Shown piece after piece: positions 7,627-18,140 of a stretch of 64,000 nt of DNA. Made by a program: the position numbers and the translations under genes. Source of the DNA: CAJXYS01 sp913063035 (GTDB taxonomy: Bacteria > Pseudomonadota > Alphaproteobacteria > Rhodobacterales > Rhodobacteraceae). The stretch spans positions 62,001-126,000 of the forward strand of contig NZ_JBOCEG010000009.1 of NCBI RefSeq assembly GCF_050586465.1, written 5' to 3'. The notes below the pieces were generated by a model. That model worked only from the letters and a program-made list of their open reading frames with translations, was not told where the DNA came from and searched no databases. The number at the start of each line of letters is the position of its first letter. Position 1 is the stretch's first letter.

Positions 7627-9015
7627 ATGACACCCCGTTTCGCCCCCGCTGGCGCCGAGTCGCGCCCGGTGACACTGATCGACCCGGACCGCCTGCCGGG
7701 CTGGCGCGAAAACCAGCCGGAGCGGCTGCGGCGCTGGGTGGACGAGACCGGGTTCAAGGCCGCCGCGGGCGAGCTGTGCCGGCTGCCGGGCGAGGACGGC
7801 GCGCTGGCCGGGGCGCTGTTCGGCCTGGGCGATCCGGCGCAGGCCGGGCGCAGACGGTTCCTGGCCGGGCGCGCCGCCGCCGCGCTGCCCGCGGGAACCT
7901 ATCGTCTCGATGGCGATCTGGCACCGGCGGCGCTGGAGGAGGCGGCGCTTGGCTGGTTGCTGGCGGGCTACCGCTTCGACCGCTACAAGGCTCAGCCGCC
8001 GGCCGAGGCGATGCTCGTCGCGCCCGACGGGGTCGATGCCGCCCGGATCGAGGCGATCGCCGCGGGCGAGTTCCTGACGCGCGACCTGATCAACACACCG
8101 GCGGCCGATATGGGACCCGAGGCGCTCGAGGCGGCGTTCCGCGCGCTCGGCCAGGACTTCGGCGCCCGGGTCGAGGTGATCCGGGGACCGGCGCTGCTCG
8201 ACGGGAATTTCCCGCTGATCCACGCCGTCGGCCGCGCCGCCGCCGAGGCGCCCCGGCTGCTGGACATGCGCTGGGGGGCCGACGACGCGCCGCGCCTGAC
8301 GCTTGTCGGCAAGGGGGTCTGCTTCGATACCGGGGGGCTCGACATCAAGCCGGCGCAGTCCATGGCGCTGATGAAGAAGGACATGGGCGGCGCCGCCGCC
8401 GTCATGGGCCTCGCGCGCATGATCATGGCGCTGGAACTGCCGGTGCAGCTCCGGGTGCTGGTGCCGGCGGTCGAAAACGCGATCTCGTCCGACTCGTTCC
8501 GCCCGCAGGATATTCTCGCATCGCGCAAGGGGCTGACCGTCGAGGTCAACAACACGGATGCCGAGGGACGGCTCGTGCTGGCCGACGCACTTGCGCTGGC
8601 CGACGAGGAGGCGCCCGACGCGCTGGTCTGCATGGCGACGCTGACCGGCGCGGCGCGGGTGGCGCTGGGCCCGGATATCGCCCCGTTCTTCACCGACGAC
8701 GGCACGCTGGCCGCGGCGTTGCAAAGCGCGGGCGACGCGGTGGCCGACCCGGTCTGGCGGCTTCCATTCCACGCGCCTTACGAGGCAATGATCGAACCGG
8801 GCATCGCCGATCTCGACAACGCGCCCCGCAACGGCTTTGCCGGGGCGATCACCGCCGCGCTGTTCCTGCGCCGCTTCGTCGAGAACGCGCGGCGCTTCGT
8901 CCATTTCGACATCTATGGCTGGGCGCCCGAGGGCGACGCGGCCCGGCCCAAGGGCGGTGCGGGGCAGGGCACGCGGGCCCTGCTGGACGCGCTGCCCAGG
9001 GTGCTGGCGCAATGA
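7627..9015 (+). CDS. M17 (leucyl aminopeptidase) family peptidase
   Basis: A 462-residue cytosolic aminopeptidase with two metal ions. The catalytic C-terminal domain carries GKGVCFDTGGLDIKP, KKDMGGAA and the family signature NTDAEGRL near residue 308. The N-terminal domain is the variable part typical of the group that many databases call leucyl aminopeptidase family protein. It is followed with a 4-base ATGA overlap by an NlpC/P60 peptidase, so the two are co-translated; a joint role in peptide or murein-peptide turnover is inferred. GGAG lies 9 bases before the ATG. Confidence 0.9.
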   Translation: MTPRFAPAGAESRPVTLIDPDRLPGWRENQPERLRRWVDETGFKAAAGELCRLPGEDGALAGALFGLGDPAQAGRRRFLAGRAAAALPAGTYRLDGDLAPAALEEAALGWLLAGYRFDRYKAQPPAEAMLVAPDGVDAARIEAIAAGEFLTRDLINTPAADMGPEALEAAFRALGQDFGARVEVIRGPALLDGNFPLIHAVGRAAAEAPRLLDMRWGADDAPRLTLVGKGVCFDTGGLDIKPAQSMALMKKDMGGAAAVMGLARMIMALELPVQLRVLVPAVENAISSDSFRPQDILASRKGLTVEVNNTDAEGRLVLADALALADEEAPDALVCMATLTGAARVALGPDIAPFFTDDGTLAAALQSAGDAVADPVWRLPFHAPYEAMIEPGIADLDNAPRNGFAGAITAALFLRRFVENARRFVHFDIYGWAPEGDAARPKGGAGQGTRALLDALPRVLAQ

Positions 9016-9848
9016 TCGGGGATCGTCGCCTGACGCTGGCCAATGCGCGCGTGGCCGACGTGGCGCTGCAGGGCACGGTCGAGGCGCCGCGCTACGTCAC
9101 GCCGGCGCCCCGGCAGTGCCGCCAGCCCGTCGCCGACATCCTCGACCGGCCCGGTCCCGAGGGGGCGCGGGACAGCCAGCTGCTCTTCGGTGACCCGTTC
9201 GCGGTGATCGAGGAGCGCGATGGCTATGCTTTCGGCCAGTGCGCGCGGGACGGTTATGTCGGCTTCGTCGAGACCGCGGCGCTCGGCCGGCTGGATACGC
9301 CGACGCACTGGGTCGCGGCCCCGGCCACGCAGCTCTATCCCGACGCCGAAGCCAAGTCGCGGGCCGAGACGGCGCTCTTCATGGGGACGGCGCTGCGCGT
9401 GCTGGCCCAGAAGAACGGCTTCGGCAAGATCCAGACCGGGCATTTCGTGCCGATGGCGCATCTGAAGCCCTTTGCCACCCGGTATGCCGATCCGGCCGGC
9501 GTGGCGGAGCTGTTCCTGGGCACGCCGTATCTCTGGGGGGGACGGAGCCGCTGGGGCGTCGATTGTTCGGGGCTGATCCAGCTGGCGCTGGAGGCCTGCG
9601 GCATCGACTGTCCGCGCGACAGCGACATGCAGGAAGCGGCGCTCGGCCGGCCGCTCGCGAAGGGCGAGCCGCTGCGCCGTGGTGACATCGTGTTCTGGAA
9701 GGGACATGTCGGCATCCTGACGGCGCCGGGCATGCTGCTGCACGCCAACATGCATCACATGGCCGTGGCCCAGGAGCCGCTGCTGGAGGCGACGCGCCGG
9801 ATCGCCGAGACCGACACCGGCCCGGTGACCAGCCGCCGGCGGCTTTGA
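9012..9848 (+). CDS. NlpC/P60 family cysteine peptidase with SH3-like N-terminus
   Basis: A 278-residue predicted murein peptidase. The N-terminal part (about 1-150) contains two SH3b-like repeats. The C40 domain carries the nucleophile Cys185 in VDCSGLIQLA and His232 in GHVGIL, with a third polar residue likely in LHANMHH. No signal peptide is visible, so it may act in the cytoplasm on recycled muropeptides or be exported by another route. It is translationally coupled to the upstream aminopeptidase. Length is normal for alphaproteobacterial members. Confidence 0.88.
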   Translation: MIGDRRLTLANARVADVALQGTVEAPRYVTPAPRQCRQPVADILDRPGPEGARDSQLLFGDPFAVIEERDGYAFGQCARDGYVGFVETAALGRLDTPTHWVAAPATQLYPDAEAKSRAETALFMGTALRVLAQKNGFGKIQTGHFVPMAHLKPFATRYADPAGVAELFLGTPYLWGGRSRWGVDCSGLIQLALEACGIDCPRDSDMQEAALGRPLAKGEPLRRGDIVFWKGHVGILTAPGMLLHANMHHMAVAQEPLLEATRRIAETDTGPVTSRRRL

Positions 9849-9849
9849 G

Positions 9850-10203
9850 CTAGTCGTTCACCGCGCGGATCAGCTTGCGTTCGAGGACGCGGAGCACGGT
9901 TTTCAGGTCGTGGCCGCGCTTCAGGATCCGGCCGTCCATGCCGATCACCGCGTACTGGCCCTGCCGGTCGCGCAGCTTCGGGCGTTTCTCGATACGGTAG
10001 AGCGGATGCTCGGCGGTGCGGCGGAAGACCGAGAAGACGGCGACGTCCCGCAGGCAGGACAGCCCGTAGTCGCGCCATTCGCCCGCGGCCACCATGCGGC
10101 CGTAAAGGGACAGGATGCAGCCGAGCTCGCCGCGGTCGAAGCTGACCTGTTGCGGGACGGATTGCCTGCCCTGTCCGGGCTGCGCGGGATCCTGCACGTT
10201 CAT
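9850..10203 (-). CDS. DUF2794 family protein
   Basis: A 117-residue protein of unknown function. The core FDRGELGCILSLYGRMVAAGEWRDYGLSCLRDVAVFSVFRR and the later LYRIEKRPKLRDRQGQYAVIGMDGRILKRGHDL match the DUF2794 pattern seen across alphaproteobacteria. It is converging with the NlpC gene, the stops being 1 base apart. A 506-bp non-coding block lies upstream of its start. No function is proposed. Confidence 0.78.
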   Translation of the reverse strand: MNVQDPAQPGQGRQSVPQQVSFDRGELGCILSLYGRMVAAGEWRDYGLSCLRDVAVFSVFRRTAEHPLYRIEKRPKLRDRQGQYAVIGMDGRILKRGHDLKTVLRVLERKLIRAVND

Positions 10204-10345
10204 GTCCCAAGAGTTGCGCGGCGGGGCCGTGAAATCAAGCGGTGCCTTGGAATGGACGCGAAATCTTCGCGGTATTTCCGCCGCCGGTCCAATCTTCAGC
10301 CCGGTTTCGGGACGATAAGGATCCGTGTAGCGAGTAACGCTTCAG

Positions 10346-10390
10346 CCCGGTGCCGTGGATATCATCCCCCACCCAGCCCACGGCACCGGG
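10346..10390. ncRNA. Stem-loop A of the structured block (possible small RNA)
   Basis: A perfect 13-bp stem (CCCGGTGCCGTGG at 10346-10358 with its complement at 10378-10390) encloses a 19-base loop containing CCCCCACCCAG on the + strand. A second small hairpin (GCGCCC/GGGCGC) follows at once near 10395-10409. There is no U-tract, so it is not a simple terminator. C-rich loops of this kind are typical of alphaproteobacterial regulatory RNAs that target ribosome-binding sites, but the RNA status is inference. Confidence 0.4.
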
Positions 10391-10533
10391 TCGTGCGCCC
10401 GCAGGGCGCGCAACGGGCTTCCAGCTGTCACCGCATTGGAAACGCATTGTTTTCCGATGGGACCGAGAGTCCTCAATCCTGCCCTTTTCCAAGCAAACCG
10501 GCGCCGGAAAGCCGGGCTACCCCTTGGCTCGTA

Positions 10534-10605
10534 GCTGCCAGAGCTTCCCCCGGCGTCGCGTTACGAAGCCCCCACCCAGTGCGCGGCGTCGGGGTCTCTG
10601 GCAGC
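10534..10605. ncRNA. Stem-loop B of the structured block (possible small RNA)
   Basis: A long stem. The outer arm is 10 bp (GCTGCCAGAG at 10534-10543 with CTCTGGCAGC at 10596-10605). The inner arm is 13 bp (CCCCGGCGTCGCG with CGCGGCGTCGGGG, two G-T wobbles on RNA pairing). The roughly 21-base loop again carries CCCCCACCCAG on the + strand. Compensating wobble pairs in the inner stem suggest selection on RNA rather than DNA symmetry. Confidence 0.42.
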
Positions 10606-10709
10606 TTCTCCCCGCTCTTTCGAGTCCTCTGGCATTTCCGGGTTGGAAAGCCCGCGGCGCGCCCCTAGGCTCCGGCCGGTATCGCTGAGTTGGGGAGGAC
10701 AGGGAAACG

Positions 10710-12290
<1,581 letters not shown>

Positions 12291-12313
12291 GAACACAGGG
12301 AGGACAGACAGCC

Positions 12314-12706
12314 ATGGCAATACGTCCGGTGAAAGACATGGTCGCCGAAGCGAAGGCCGGGATCGAGACCATGCCCGTCGCAGAGGCGATGCGCGCCGCC
12401 GCCGCGGGCGAGATCCAGCTTGTCGATATCCGCGACGTGCGCGAGCTGGACCGCGACGGGCGCATCCCGGGGGCGCTGCACGCCCCGCGCGGAATGCTCG
12501 AATTCTGGGTGGATCCCGAGAGCCCCTATCACAAGCCCGCCTTCGACACCGACAGGAAGCTCGTGCTGTTCTGCGCATCGGCCTGGCGGTCGGCGCTGGC
12601 GACGCGGACCCTGCGCGAGATGGGGCTGGAGAACGTCGCCGAGATGGCGGACGGCTTCAAGGGATGGGTCGCGGCCGGCGGCGCGGTGGAAAAGCGCGAC
12701 CCCTAG
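12314..12706 (+). CDS. Rhodanese-like sulfurtransferase
   Basis: A 130-residue single-domain rhodanese. VDIRDVRELDRDGRIPGALHAPRG (about 37-60) is the N-terminal signature, and the active-site loop is CASAWRS with Cys87. Such proteins carry persulfide sulfur between partners in the cytoplasm. Its position directly after the gamma-glutamyltransferase gene suggests a link to glutathione or sulfur turnover, which is inference. GGGAGGA lies upstream. Its stop codon shares a CTAG with the convergent hspQ stop. Confidence 0.9.
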   Translation: MAIRPVKDMVAEAKAGIETMPVAEAMRAAAAGEIQLVDIRDVRELDRDGRIPGALHAPRGMLEFWVDPESPYHKPAFDTDRKLVLFCASAWRSALATRTLREMGLENVAEMADGFKGWVAAGGAVEKRDP

Positions 12707-13029
12707 TTGAGCTGCACGTCCAGGTCGTACCGGCCGTTCTCGAGATCGCCGAAGATGGCGGGCACGTCAGGGTGATCGACGGGCTCGCCGGTTTCATCGG
12801 GCACGAGGTTCTGCTCGGACACGTAGGCGATGTAATAGCTCTGCTCGTTTTCCGCGAGCAGGTGGTAAAACGGCTGATCCTTGCGCGGGCGGCTCTCTTC
12901 CGGGATCGACTCGTACCATTCCTCGGTGTTGGCGAACTCGGGATCGATATCGAAGACCACCCCCCGGAACGGATGCTTCCGGTGGCGGACGATCTGGCCC
13001 AGCATGTATTTCGCGTGCGACGTCAGCAT
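12703..13029 (-). CDS. hspQ: Heat shock protein HspQ (YccV-like)
   Basis: A 108-residue protein of the HspQ/YccV family, known in enterobacteria as a Lon specificity factor and hemimethylated-DNA binder. The family core is visible: KYMLGQIVRHRKHPFRGVVFDIDPEFANTEEWY, then DQPFYHLLAENEQSYYIAYVSEQNL. The ATG at 13027-13029 gives the usual family length; the upstream in-frame ATG has no ribosome-binding site. The stop overlaps the rhodanese stop by 4 bases on the opposite strand. Confidence 0.88.
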   Translation of the reverse strand: MLTSHAKYMLGQIVRHRKHPFRGVVFDIDPEFANTEEWYESIPEESRPRKDQPFYHLLAENEQSYYIAYVSEQNLVPDETGEPVDHPDVPAIFGDLENGRYDLDVQLN

Positions 13030-13124
13030 GCGTGTTGTCACCCCTTTCGCCCCCATGTAACTACGCCGGCAGCCGGAGTCCACCAGCGGGGCCGGGTTTC
13101 AGAGTCAAAACGCGGAAACAATCT

Positions 13125-14006
13125 GTGACCCTCGTCCTGACAGTTCTCGAAATCGTCGCGCCGGTTTTCATACTGGCGGCGATCGGGTTCACCTGGGTGC
13201 GGCTTGGCGGTGAATACAGGGTCAAGTTCGTCACCGAGCTGGCGATGACCCTGTCGGTTCCCTGCCTGATCTTCACGGCGCTGATGGAAACCGAGATCGA
13301 CCCGCAGGCGCTGACGGCGGTTTCCTTCGCGGCGGTCCTGGCCTACGGGGCGGTGACCACCCTGACATGGGTCATGGTGCGGATCGCCGGGCTCGAGGTC
13401 CGGACCTGGCTGGCGCCGCTCATCTTCGGCAACACCGGAAACCTGGGCCTGCCCCTGGCCCTGTTTGCCTTCGGCGACGAGGGGCTCGGCTTTGCCGTGG
13501 TGATCTTCGCGATCATGGCGGTCTACTCCTTTACCTTCGGGGTCTGGGTGGTGGCCGGCGGGGGATCGCCGCTCAAGGTGCTGCGCGAGCCGATGGTCGG
13601 GGCCACGATCCTCGGGCTGCTGTTCATGTCGCAGGGCTGGCAGACCCCGGTCTGGATGACCAATACCCTGAAACTCCTGGGCCAGATCGCGATTCCGCTC
13701 ATGCTGATCACGCTGGGCGTGGCGGTTGCGCGGCTGCATCCGCGCGGGCTGGGCCGCGCCGTCGTTCTGTCCGTGCTGAAGATCGCGCTCTGCATCGCCA
13801 TCGCCTGGGCGGCCGGGCGCTGGTTCGCGCTCGGCCCGGTGCCCTTCGCCGTCCTGGTGCTGCAGCTTTCGACGCCGGTGGCGGTCACGTCCTACCTGAT
13901 CGCGGAGAAATACGGCGCCGAGGCCGACCACGTCGCGGGCCTCGTCGTGGTCTCGACGCTGCTTTCCGTCGTCACGATTCCGCTCACCCTCGCGGTTTTG
14001 ATCTGA
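13125..14006 (+). CDS. AEC family transporter (auxin efflux carrier type)
   Basis: A 293-residue inner-membrane permease with about ten hydrophobic segments. The family motif FGNTGNLGLPLALFAFG is near residue 100, and the symmetric C-terminal half has LSTPVAVTSYLIAEKYGAEA. AEC proteins move organic anions such as malate or malonate; the substrate here cannot be read. A GTG start at 13125 was chosen because it begins the first membrane segment (TLVLTVLEIVAPVFILAAIG). The longer frame from 13032 adds a polar tail overlapping the divergent hspQ promoter. Confidence 0.85.
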   Translation: MTLVLTVLEIVAPVFILAAIGFTWVRLGGEYRVKFVTELAMTLSVPCLIFTALMETEIDPQALTAVSFAAVLAYGAVTTLTWVMVRIAGLEVRTWLAPLIFGNTGNLGLPLALFAFGDEGLGFAVVIFAIMAVYSFTFGVWVVAGGGSPLKVLREPMVGATILGLLFMSQGWQTPVWMTNTLKLLGQIAIPLMLITLGVAVARLHPRGLGRAVVLSVLKIALCIAIAWAAGRWFALGPVPFAVLVLQLSTPVAVTSYLIAEKYGAEADHVAGLVVVSTLLSVVTIPLTLAVLI

Positions 14007-14083
14007 CCGCGTCCGAATGACCGTTTCGTTTCGGGCCGATTTCCCGTATTCTGACCGCAAAACAAGCCGAGCATCGGGCAGTC

Positions 14084-14665
14084 ATGAACAGGCTTATCAT
14101 TATCGGGACGCTCCTGCTGGTCGCGGCCTGCGGAGGCGGACGCTACGACCCGCCGCGCAACCTCGACGATGCCTGCGCCATCGCGCGGGAACGCCCCAGC
14201 TGGATGCGCGACATGGAACGCACCGAACGCCGCTGGGGCGTGCCGGTGCATGTCCAGATGGCGATCATCCACCAGGAGAGCAGTTTCATCGGGAATGCGC
14301 GTACACCGCTGCGCTACTCGCTGGGCGTCATCCCCATGGGCCGGCAGAGCTCGGCCTACGGCTACAGCCAGGCAATCGACGGAACATGGGACTGGTATCG
14401 CGACGAGACCGGGAAACGGTTCGCGCGGCGCGACCGCTTCGACGATGCCGTGGATTTCATGGGCTGGTACATGAACGAAACGCGCGAGCGCAACGGCGTC
14501 CCGCTTTACGACGTTCGCAACCAGTACCTGGCCTATCACCAGGGGCACACGGGCTTCGCGCGTGGGAGTTACCGAAACAAGGCCTGGCTCCTGCGGGTTG
14601 CCGACCGCGTGACCGACCGCGCGGCGATGTACCGCGGGCAGCTGCGGCGCTGCCGCTTCTACTGA
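14084..14665 (+). CDS. Lipoprotein with lytic transglycosylase (SLT-like) domain
   Basis: A 193-residue predicted lipoprotein. The signal peptide ends in the lipobox LLVAAC with the lipidated cysteine at residue 16. The catalytic-looking segment VQMAIIHQESSF places Glu65 where SLT lysozyme-like folds have the acid, followed by AYGYSQAIDGTWDWYRDETG and YHQGHTGFARGSYRNKAWL, as in the transglycosylase family. It would cleave peptidoglycan glycan strands from the membrane surface. It is convergent with lolA, whose stop lies one base away. Confidence 0.82.
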   Translation: MNRLIIIGTLLLVAACGGGRYDPPRNLDDACAIARERPSWMRDMERTERRWGVPVHVQMAIIHQESSFIGNARTPLRYSLGVIPMGRQSSAYGYSQAIDGTWDWYRDETGKRFARRDRFDDAVDFMGWYMNETRERNGVPLYDVRNQYLAYHQGHTGFARGSYRNKAWLLRVADRVTDRAAMYRGQLRRCRFY

Positions 14666-14666
14666 G

Positions 14667-15278
14667 TCACTCGGTCAGGCCGCGGGTGCGCAGCTCGGTC
14701 ACGATGCTGAAAAGCCGGCTGGACAGCTCCGCGCCGGTTTCCATCTCGCCGAGGATCACGGTGGTCTCCGTTCCGGCCTCGTTGGTCACGACCCATTGAC
14801 GCAGCTCCACGGGATCCGCGGTGAAGATCATCCGGATATTGCCGTATTCCGGGTGTTCGGGATCCTGCGCGACAACTTCCGTGCGCGTCCCGTCCCCTTC
14901 ATGCGCCACCACCATGTCCGAGCGCCCGAGATTCACGTCTCGCTCGAGGATGATCGAGAGCGGCGTGCGCCGCAGCGGGTATTGTTCCGGCGCCACGTTG
15001 GACTTGGCGTCGAAGATCGCGACGGTGCCGCCCCCGGCCATGACCAGCGCCGGCGCCGGCGGGTCATACTCAAAGCGGATGCGCCCGGGGCGATGCATGT
15101 AAAGCGTGCCGGTGGAAACCGAGCCGTCGGCGTTCACCTGCGTGAACTCCGCCTCGGCGGTCGTGATCCCGTTCAGGTAGCGCGAGATCTCGGCCAGCGG
15201 GATCCTGTCCTGGGCCGCCGCGGGCAGGGCCAGGACGGCGGCGAGGAAAACGGCGCTCAGGCGGTGCAGCATCATCAT
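14667..15278 (-). CDS. lolA: Outer-membrane lipoprotein carrier protein LolA
   Basis: A 203-residue periplasmic chaperone that carries lipoproteins from LolCDE to the outer membrane. The signal peptide MMMLHRLSAVFLAAVLALPAAAQ is clear. The mature part has ISRYLNGITTAEAEFTQVNADGSVSTGTLYMHRPGRIRFEYDPP, typical of LolA, and RTPLSIILERDVNL. It is the third gene of a leftward run behind the aminotransferase and ftsK, 61 bp after ftsK. The start is the first of three ATG codons in a row. Confidence 0.9.
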   Translation of the reverse strand: MMMLHRLSAVFLAAVLALPAAAQDRIPLAEISRYLNGITTAEAEFTQVNADGSVSTGTLYMHRPGRIRFEYDPPAPALVMAGGGTVAIFDAKSNVAPEQYPLRRTPLSIILERDVNLGRSDMVVAHEGDGTRTEVVAQDPEHPEYGNIRMIFTADPVELRQWVVTNEAGTETTVILGEMETGAELSSRLFSIVTELRTRGLTE

Positions 15279-15339
15279 GGGGTCAACATATGGGCGCGGG
15301 CCGGCCGATGCACCAGACCCCCGCTCACGTTTCGGCGAT

Positions 15340-18120
15340 CTATTGCTGCTCGGGTACGAGGATCTCGCGTTTGCCGACATGGTTGGCCGGGCTGACGAGG
15401 CCCTGTTCCTCCATCTGCTCCACCAGGCGCGCGGCCTTGTTGTAGCCGATCGCCAGCTTGCGCTGGATGTAGGAGGTCGAGCATTTCCGATCCTTGACGA
15501 CGATCGCGACCGCCTGGTCGTAGAGGGCGTCCTCGCCATCCGTGTTGCCGCCCAGCCCGAGCACCAGGTCGATATCGCTTTCCTTCTCGTCGTCGGGGCC
15601 TTCCAGCACGCCGGACACGTATTCCGGCGACCCGAAGGACTTGAGGTGGCGGACGACTTCCTCGACTTCCTCGTCCGAGACGAAGGGCCCGTGGACGCGG
15701 GTGATCCGCGCGCCGCCCGCCATGTAGAGCATGTCGCCCATGCCCAGCAGCTGCTCGGCCCCCTGCTCGCCCAGGATCGTGCGGCTGTCGACCTTGGAGG
15801 TCACCTGGAAACTGATCCGCGTGGGGAAGTTCGCCTTGATCGTGCCGGTGATGACGTCGACCGAGGGGCGCTGGGTGGCCATGATGAGATGGATGCCGCT
15901 GGCCCGGGCCATCTGCGCGAGGCGCTGGATGCAGGCCTCGATCTCCTTGCCCGCCACCATCATGAGGTCGGCCATCTCGTCGACGATGACGACGATGTAG
16001 GGGATGGTCTCGGGGGCGAATTCCTCGGTCTCGAAGATCGGCTCGCCGGTTTCCTCGTCGAAGCCGGTCTGCACGGTGCGCTGGAACATCTCGCCCTTGG
16101 CCAGCGCGTCGCGCACGCGGCCGTTATACCCCTCGATGTTGCGGACGCCCATCTTCGACATCTTGCGGTAGCGTTCCTCCATCTCGCCCACGACCCATTT
16201 CAGCGCCACCACGGCCTTCTTGGGGTCGGTGACCACCGGCGAGAGCAGGTGCGGGATACCGTCATAGACGCTGAGTTCCAGCATCTTCGGGTCGATCATG
16301 ATCAGCCGGCACTCCTCGGGCGTCAGCTTGTAGAGCAGGCTCAGGATCATGGTGTTGATGGCGACCGACTTGCCCGAGCCGGTGGTCCCCGCGATCAGCA
16401 GGTGCGGCATCTTCGAGAGGTTGGCGACCACGGCGCCGCCGCCGATGTCCTTGCCCAGCGCAAGCGGGAGCCTCTGATTGCCGTCTCCGAAATCCCGGGA
16501 GGAGAGGATTTCGCGCAGAAGCACCTTCTCGCGCTGGGCGTTGGGCAGCTCGATCCCGATGACGGAACGTCCCGGAACCGTGGAAACACGCGCGCTGAGC
16601 GCGGACATGGACCGCGCGATATCGTCGGCGAGCCCGATGACGCGGCTGGCCTTCAGCCCCGGCGCGGGTTCGAGTTCGTACATGGTGACGACCGGGCCGG
16701 GCCGCACGCTGACGATCTCGCCCTTGATGCCGTAATCGTCGAGCACGTTCTCCAGCATCCGGGCGTTCTCTTCCAGCGCCTCGTCCGAAAGCTGCTGGCG
16801 CACCACGGTCGAGGGGGCGGTCAGCAACGAGAGCGGCGGCGCCTCGTAGGCGTCGGGGTCTTCCTCGAAGCTGAAGGCCGGCTGCGCCTCGGCACGGGCC
16901 TGGCTGCTGGGCGCGGGGGCTTTCCGGGCCGGGGCCTGCACGACCTTGCGCTTTTCCGCGGCCGGGGGCCGCGGATAGGCGGTGCCGTCGCCCGCGACCG
17001 CGTCGGGATCGGGCGTCTCGAACATGGGTTCCGCGTGGAGCGGCCCGGTCTCGTCCTCTGGCGCGAGGTCGGCCCCGGGTGCGGCGTCGCCGGTCTGAAC
17101 CGGCGGTTCCTGGCGCTGCCGGATATCCATCACCCGGTCCCGGCGCGAGCGGTTGCGGATGACGTCGTTGATCTTTTCGCGGATCCGCTCGTCGCTCGGT
17201 GCGTCGATTTCCGCCTCCGGGTCGATGTCCGCGTCGATCAGTTCCGGCTCCGGTTCGGCGGCGCGCGTGCCCAGCAGCGGCACGCGGGCGAACAGCGACG
17301 GTTTGCGCCGGGGCGCCTCTGGCGGATCGGCCGGTTCCGGCGCCTCCTCGATCACGGGTTCGGCGCGCCGGACGCGCGGTTCGCGGTGTAGCGCGGGGTC
17401 CGCCGCCGCGCGCGCGGCCTGCTGCGCGGCGTAGCGATCCTTGAGCGCCGCCGCCCCCTGCACCGTCACCAGGCCGAGGCGCCGCAGAAGCGCGAGCGCC
17501 GCGGTGTAGGTGACGATGACCCCGATCAGCAGAAACCGCGCGCCGGCGCGCAGCTCCGCCCGGTCGGCGCCGAGGACGAAGAGACCGAGCGCCACCATCG
17601 CGATCCCCGAAAGCGCCGCCAGCGCCTTCAGGCCCAGCGCCGGGTCGATGGGAAGCAGGCCCAGCGCCGCGCCGAGAACCGTGTCCCCGAACAGCCCGCC
17701 AAGGCCGAAGGAATGGGTCCAGCCCGCGACCGGCACATGCGTCGAGGCATAGACCGAGGCGACCGCGATGGCGATCGGCGCGAAGATCACCCGCGACAGC
17801 GCGCGCTCCTCGCCCCGGTGCAGGACGCAGCGCAGGCCCCAGCCGGCCAACAGCCCGGCCAGCCCCCAGGCGCCCCAGCCGATGGTAATGTAGAGTGGGC
17901 TCGCCACCGTCGCCCCGAACTGGCCGAGCCAGTTCTGCGCCGGCGCGTCCGTGGCCGAGAGCCAGCTCGGATCTTCCGGCACGTAGGAGCCCAGCATCAG
18001 GCCCAGCGCGACGCCGAGTCCCACCAGGAGAAAGCCCAGCAGTTCCAGGCCACGCTTTTGCAGCGCAGCCTGCATGTTGCTGTCCAGAAGGGGGTCGCGT
18101 TGCCTCGCCTGATACGCCAT
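15340..18120 (-). CDS. ftsK: DNA translocase FtsK
   Basis: A 926-residue septal DNA pump that clears and aligns chromosome termini at division. Four to five membrane segments fill residues 25-220. A charged, proline-rich linker runs to about 460. The RecA-like motor has Walker A GTTGSGKS at residues 578-585 and Walker B IVVIVDEMADLM. A C-terminal winged gamma domain (CSTSYIQRKLAIGYNKAARLVEQME) reads KOPS sites. The ATG at 18118-18120 gives MAYQARQRDPLLDSNMQAALQ; a longer frame into the aminotransferase gene is spurious. It sits 20 bp after the aminotransferase, probably in one operon. Confidence 0.95.
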   Translation of the reverse strand: MAYQARQRDPLLDSNMQAALQKRGLELLGFLLVGLGVALGLMLGSYVPEDPSWLSATDAPAQNWLGQFGATVASPLYITIGWGAWGLAGLLAGWGLRCVLHRGEERALSRVIFAPIAIAVASVYASTHVPVAGWTHSFGLGGLFGDTVLGAALGLLPIDPALGLKALAALSGIAMVALGLFVLGADRAELRAGARFLLIGVIVTYTAALALLRRLGLVTVQGAAALKDRYAAQQAARAAADPALHREPRVRRAEPVIEEAPEPADPPEAPRRKPSLFARVPLLGTRAAEPEPELIDADIDPEAEIDAPSDERIREKINDVIRNRSRRDRVMDIRQRQEPPVQTGDAAPGADLAPEDETGPLHAEPMFETPDPDAVAGDGTAYPRPPAAEKRKVVQAPARKAPAPSSQARAEAQPAFSFEEDPDAYEAPPLSLLTAPSTVVRQQLSDEALEENARMLENVLDDYGIKGEIVSVRPGPVVTMYELEPAPGLKASRVIGLADDIARSMSALSARVSTVPGRSVIGIELPNAQREKVLLREILSSRDFGDGNQRLPLALGKDIGGGAVVANLSKMPHLLIAGTTGSGKSVAINTMILSLLYKLTPEECRLIMIDPKMLELSVYDGIPHLLSPVVTDPKKAVVALKWVVGEMEERYRKMSKMGVRNIEGYNGRVRDALAKGEMFQRTVQTGFDEETGEPIFETEEFAPETIPYIVVIVDEMADLMMVAGKEIEACIQRLAQMARASGIHLIMATQRPSVDVITGTIKANFPTRISFQVTSKVDSRTILGEQGAEQLLGMGDMLYMAGGARITRVHGPFVSDEEVEEVVRHLKSFGSPEYVSGVLEGPDDEKESDIDLVLGLGGNTDGEDALYDQAVAIVVKDRKCSTSYIQRKLAIGYNKAARLVEQMEEQGLVSPANHVGKREILVPEQQ

Positions 18121-18140
18121 GTTCAGCCCTGTCCTCGTTC

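Larger units (their letters stand above)
10204..10709. other. Non-coding intergenic block with strong secondary structure
   Basis: The longest stretch without a credible gene in the window. Open frames exist here on both strands, but none has a ribosome-binding site or protein-like composition. The block holds a 12-bp direct repeat, CTTCAGCCCGGT, at 10294-10305 and 10340-10351. It also has two large stem-loops (separate entries) that share the loop motif CCCCCACCCAG, and smaller palindromes such as CGCGAA/TTCGCG at 10258-10272. A small RNA gene, a dispersed structured repeat or a MITE-like remnant are the candidates; sequence alone does not decide the strand. Confidence 0.5.

Noticed and set aside
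10235..10492. Open frame on the - strand in the structured block
   Set aside because: No ribosome-binding site, low-complexity translation, and both arms of a perfect hairpin fall inside it; RNA structure explains the sequence better than coding.
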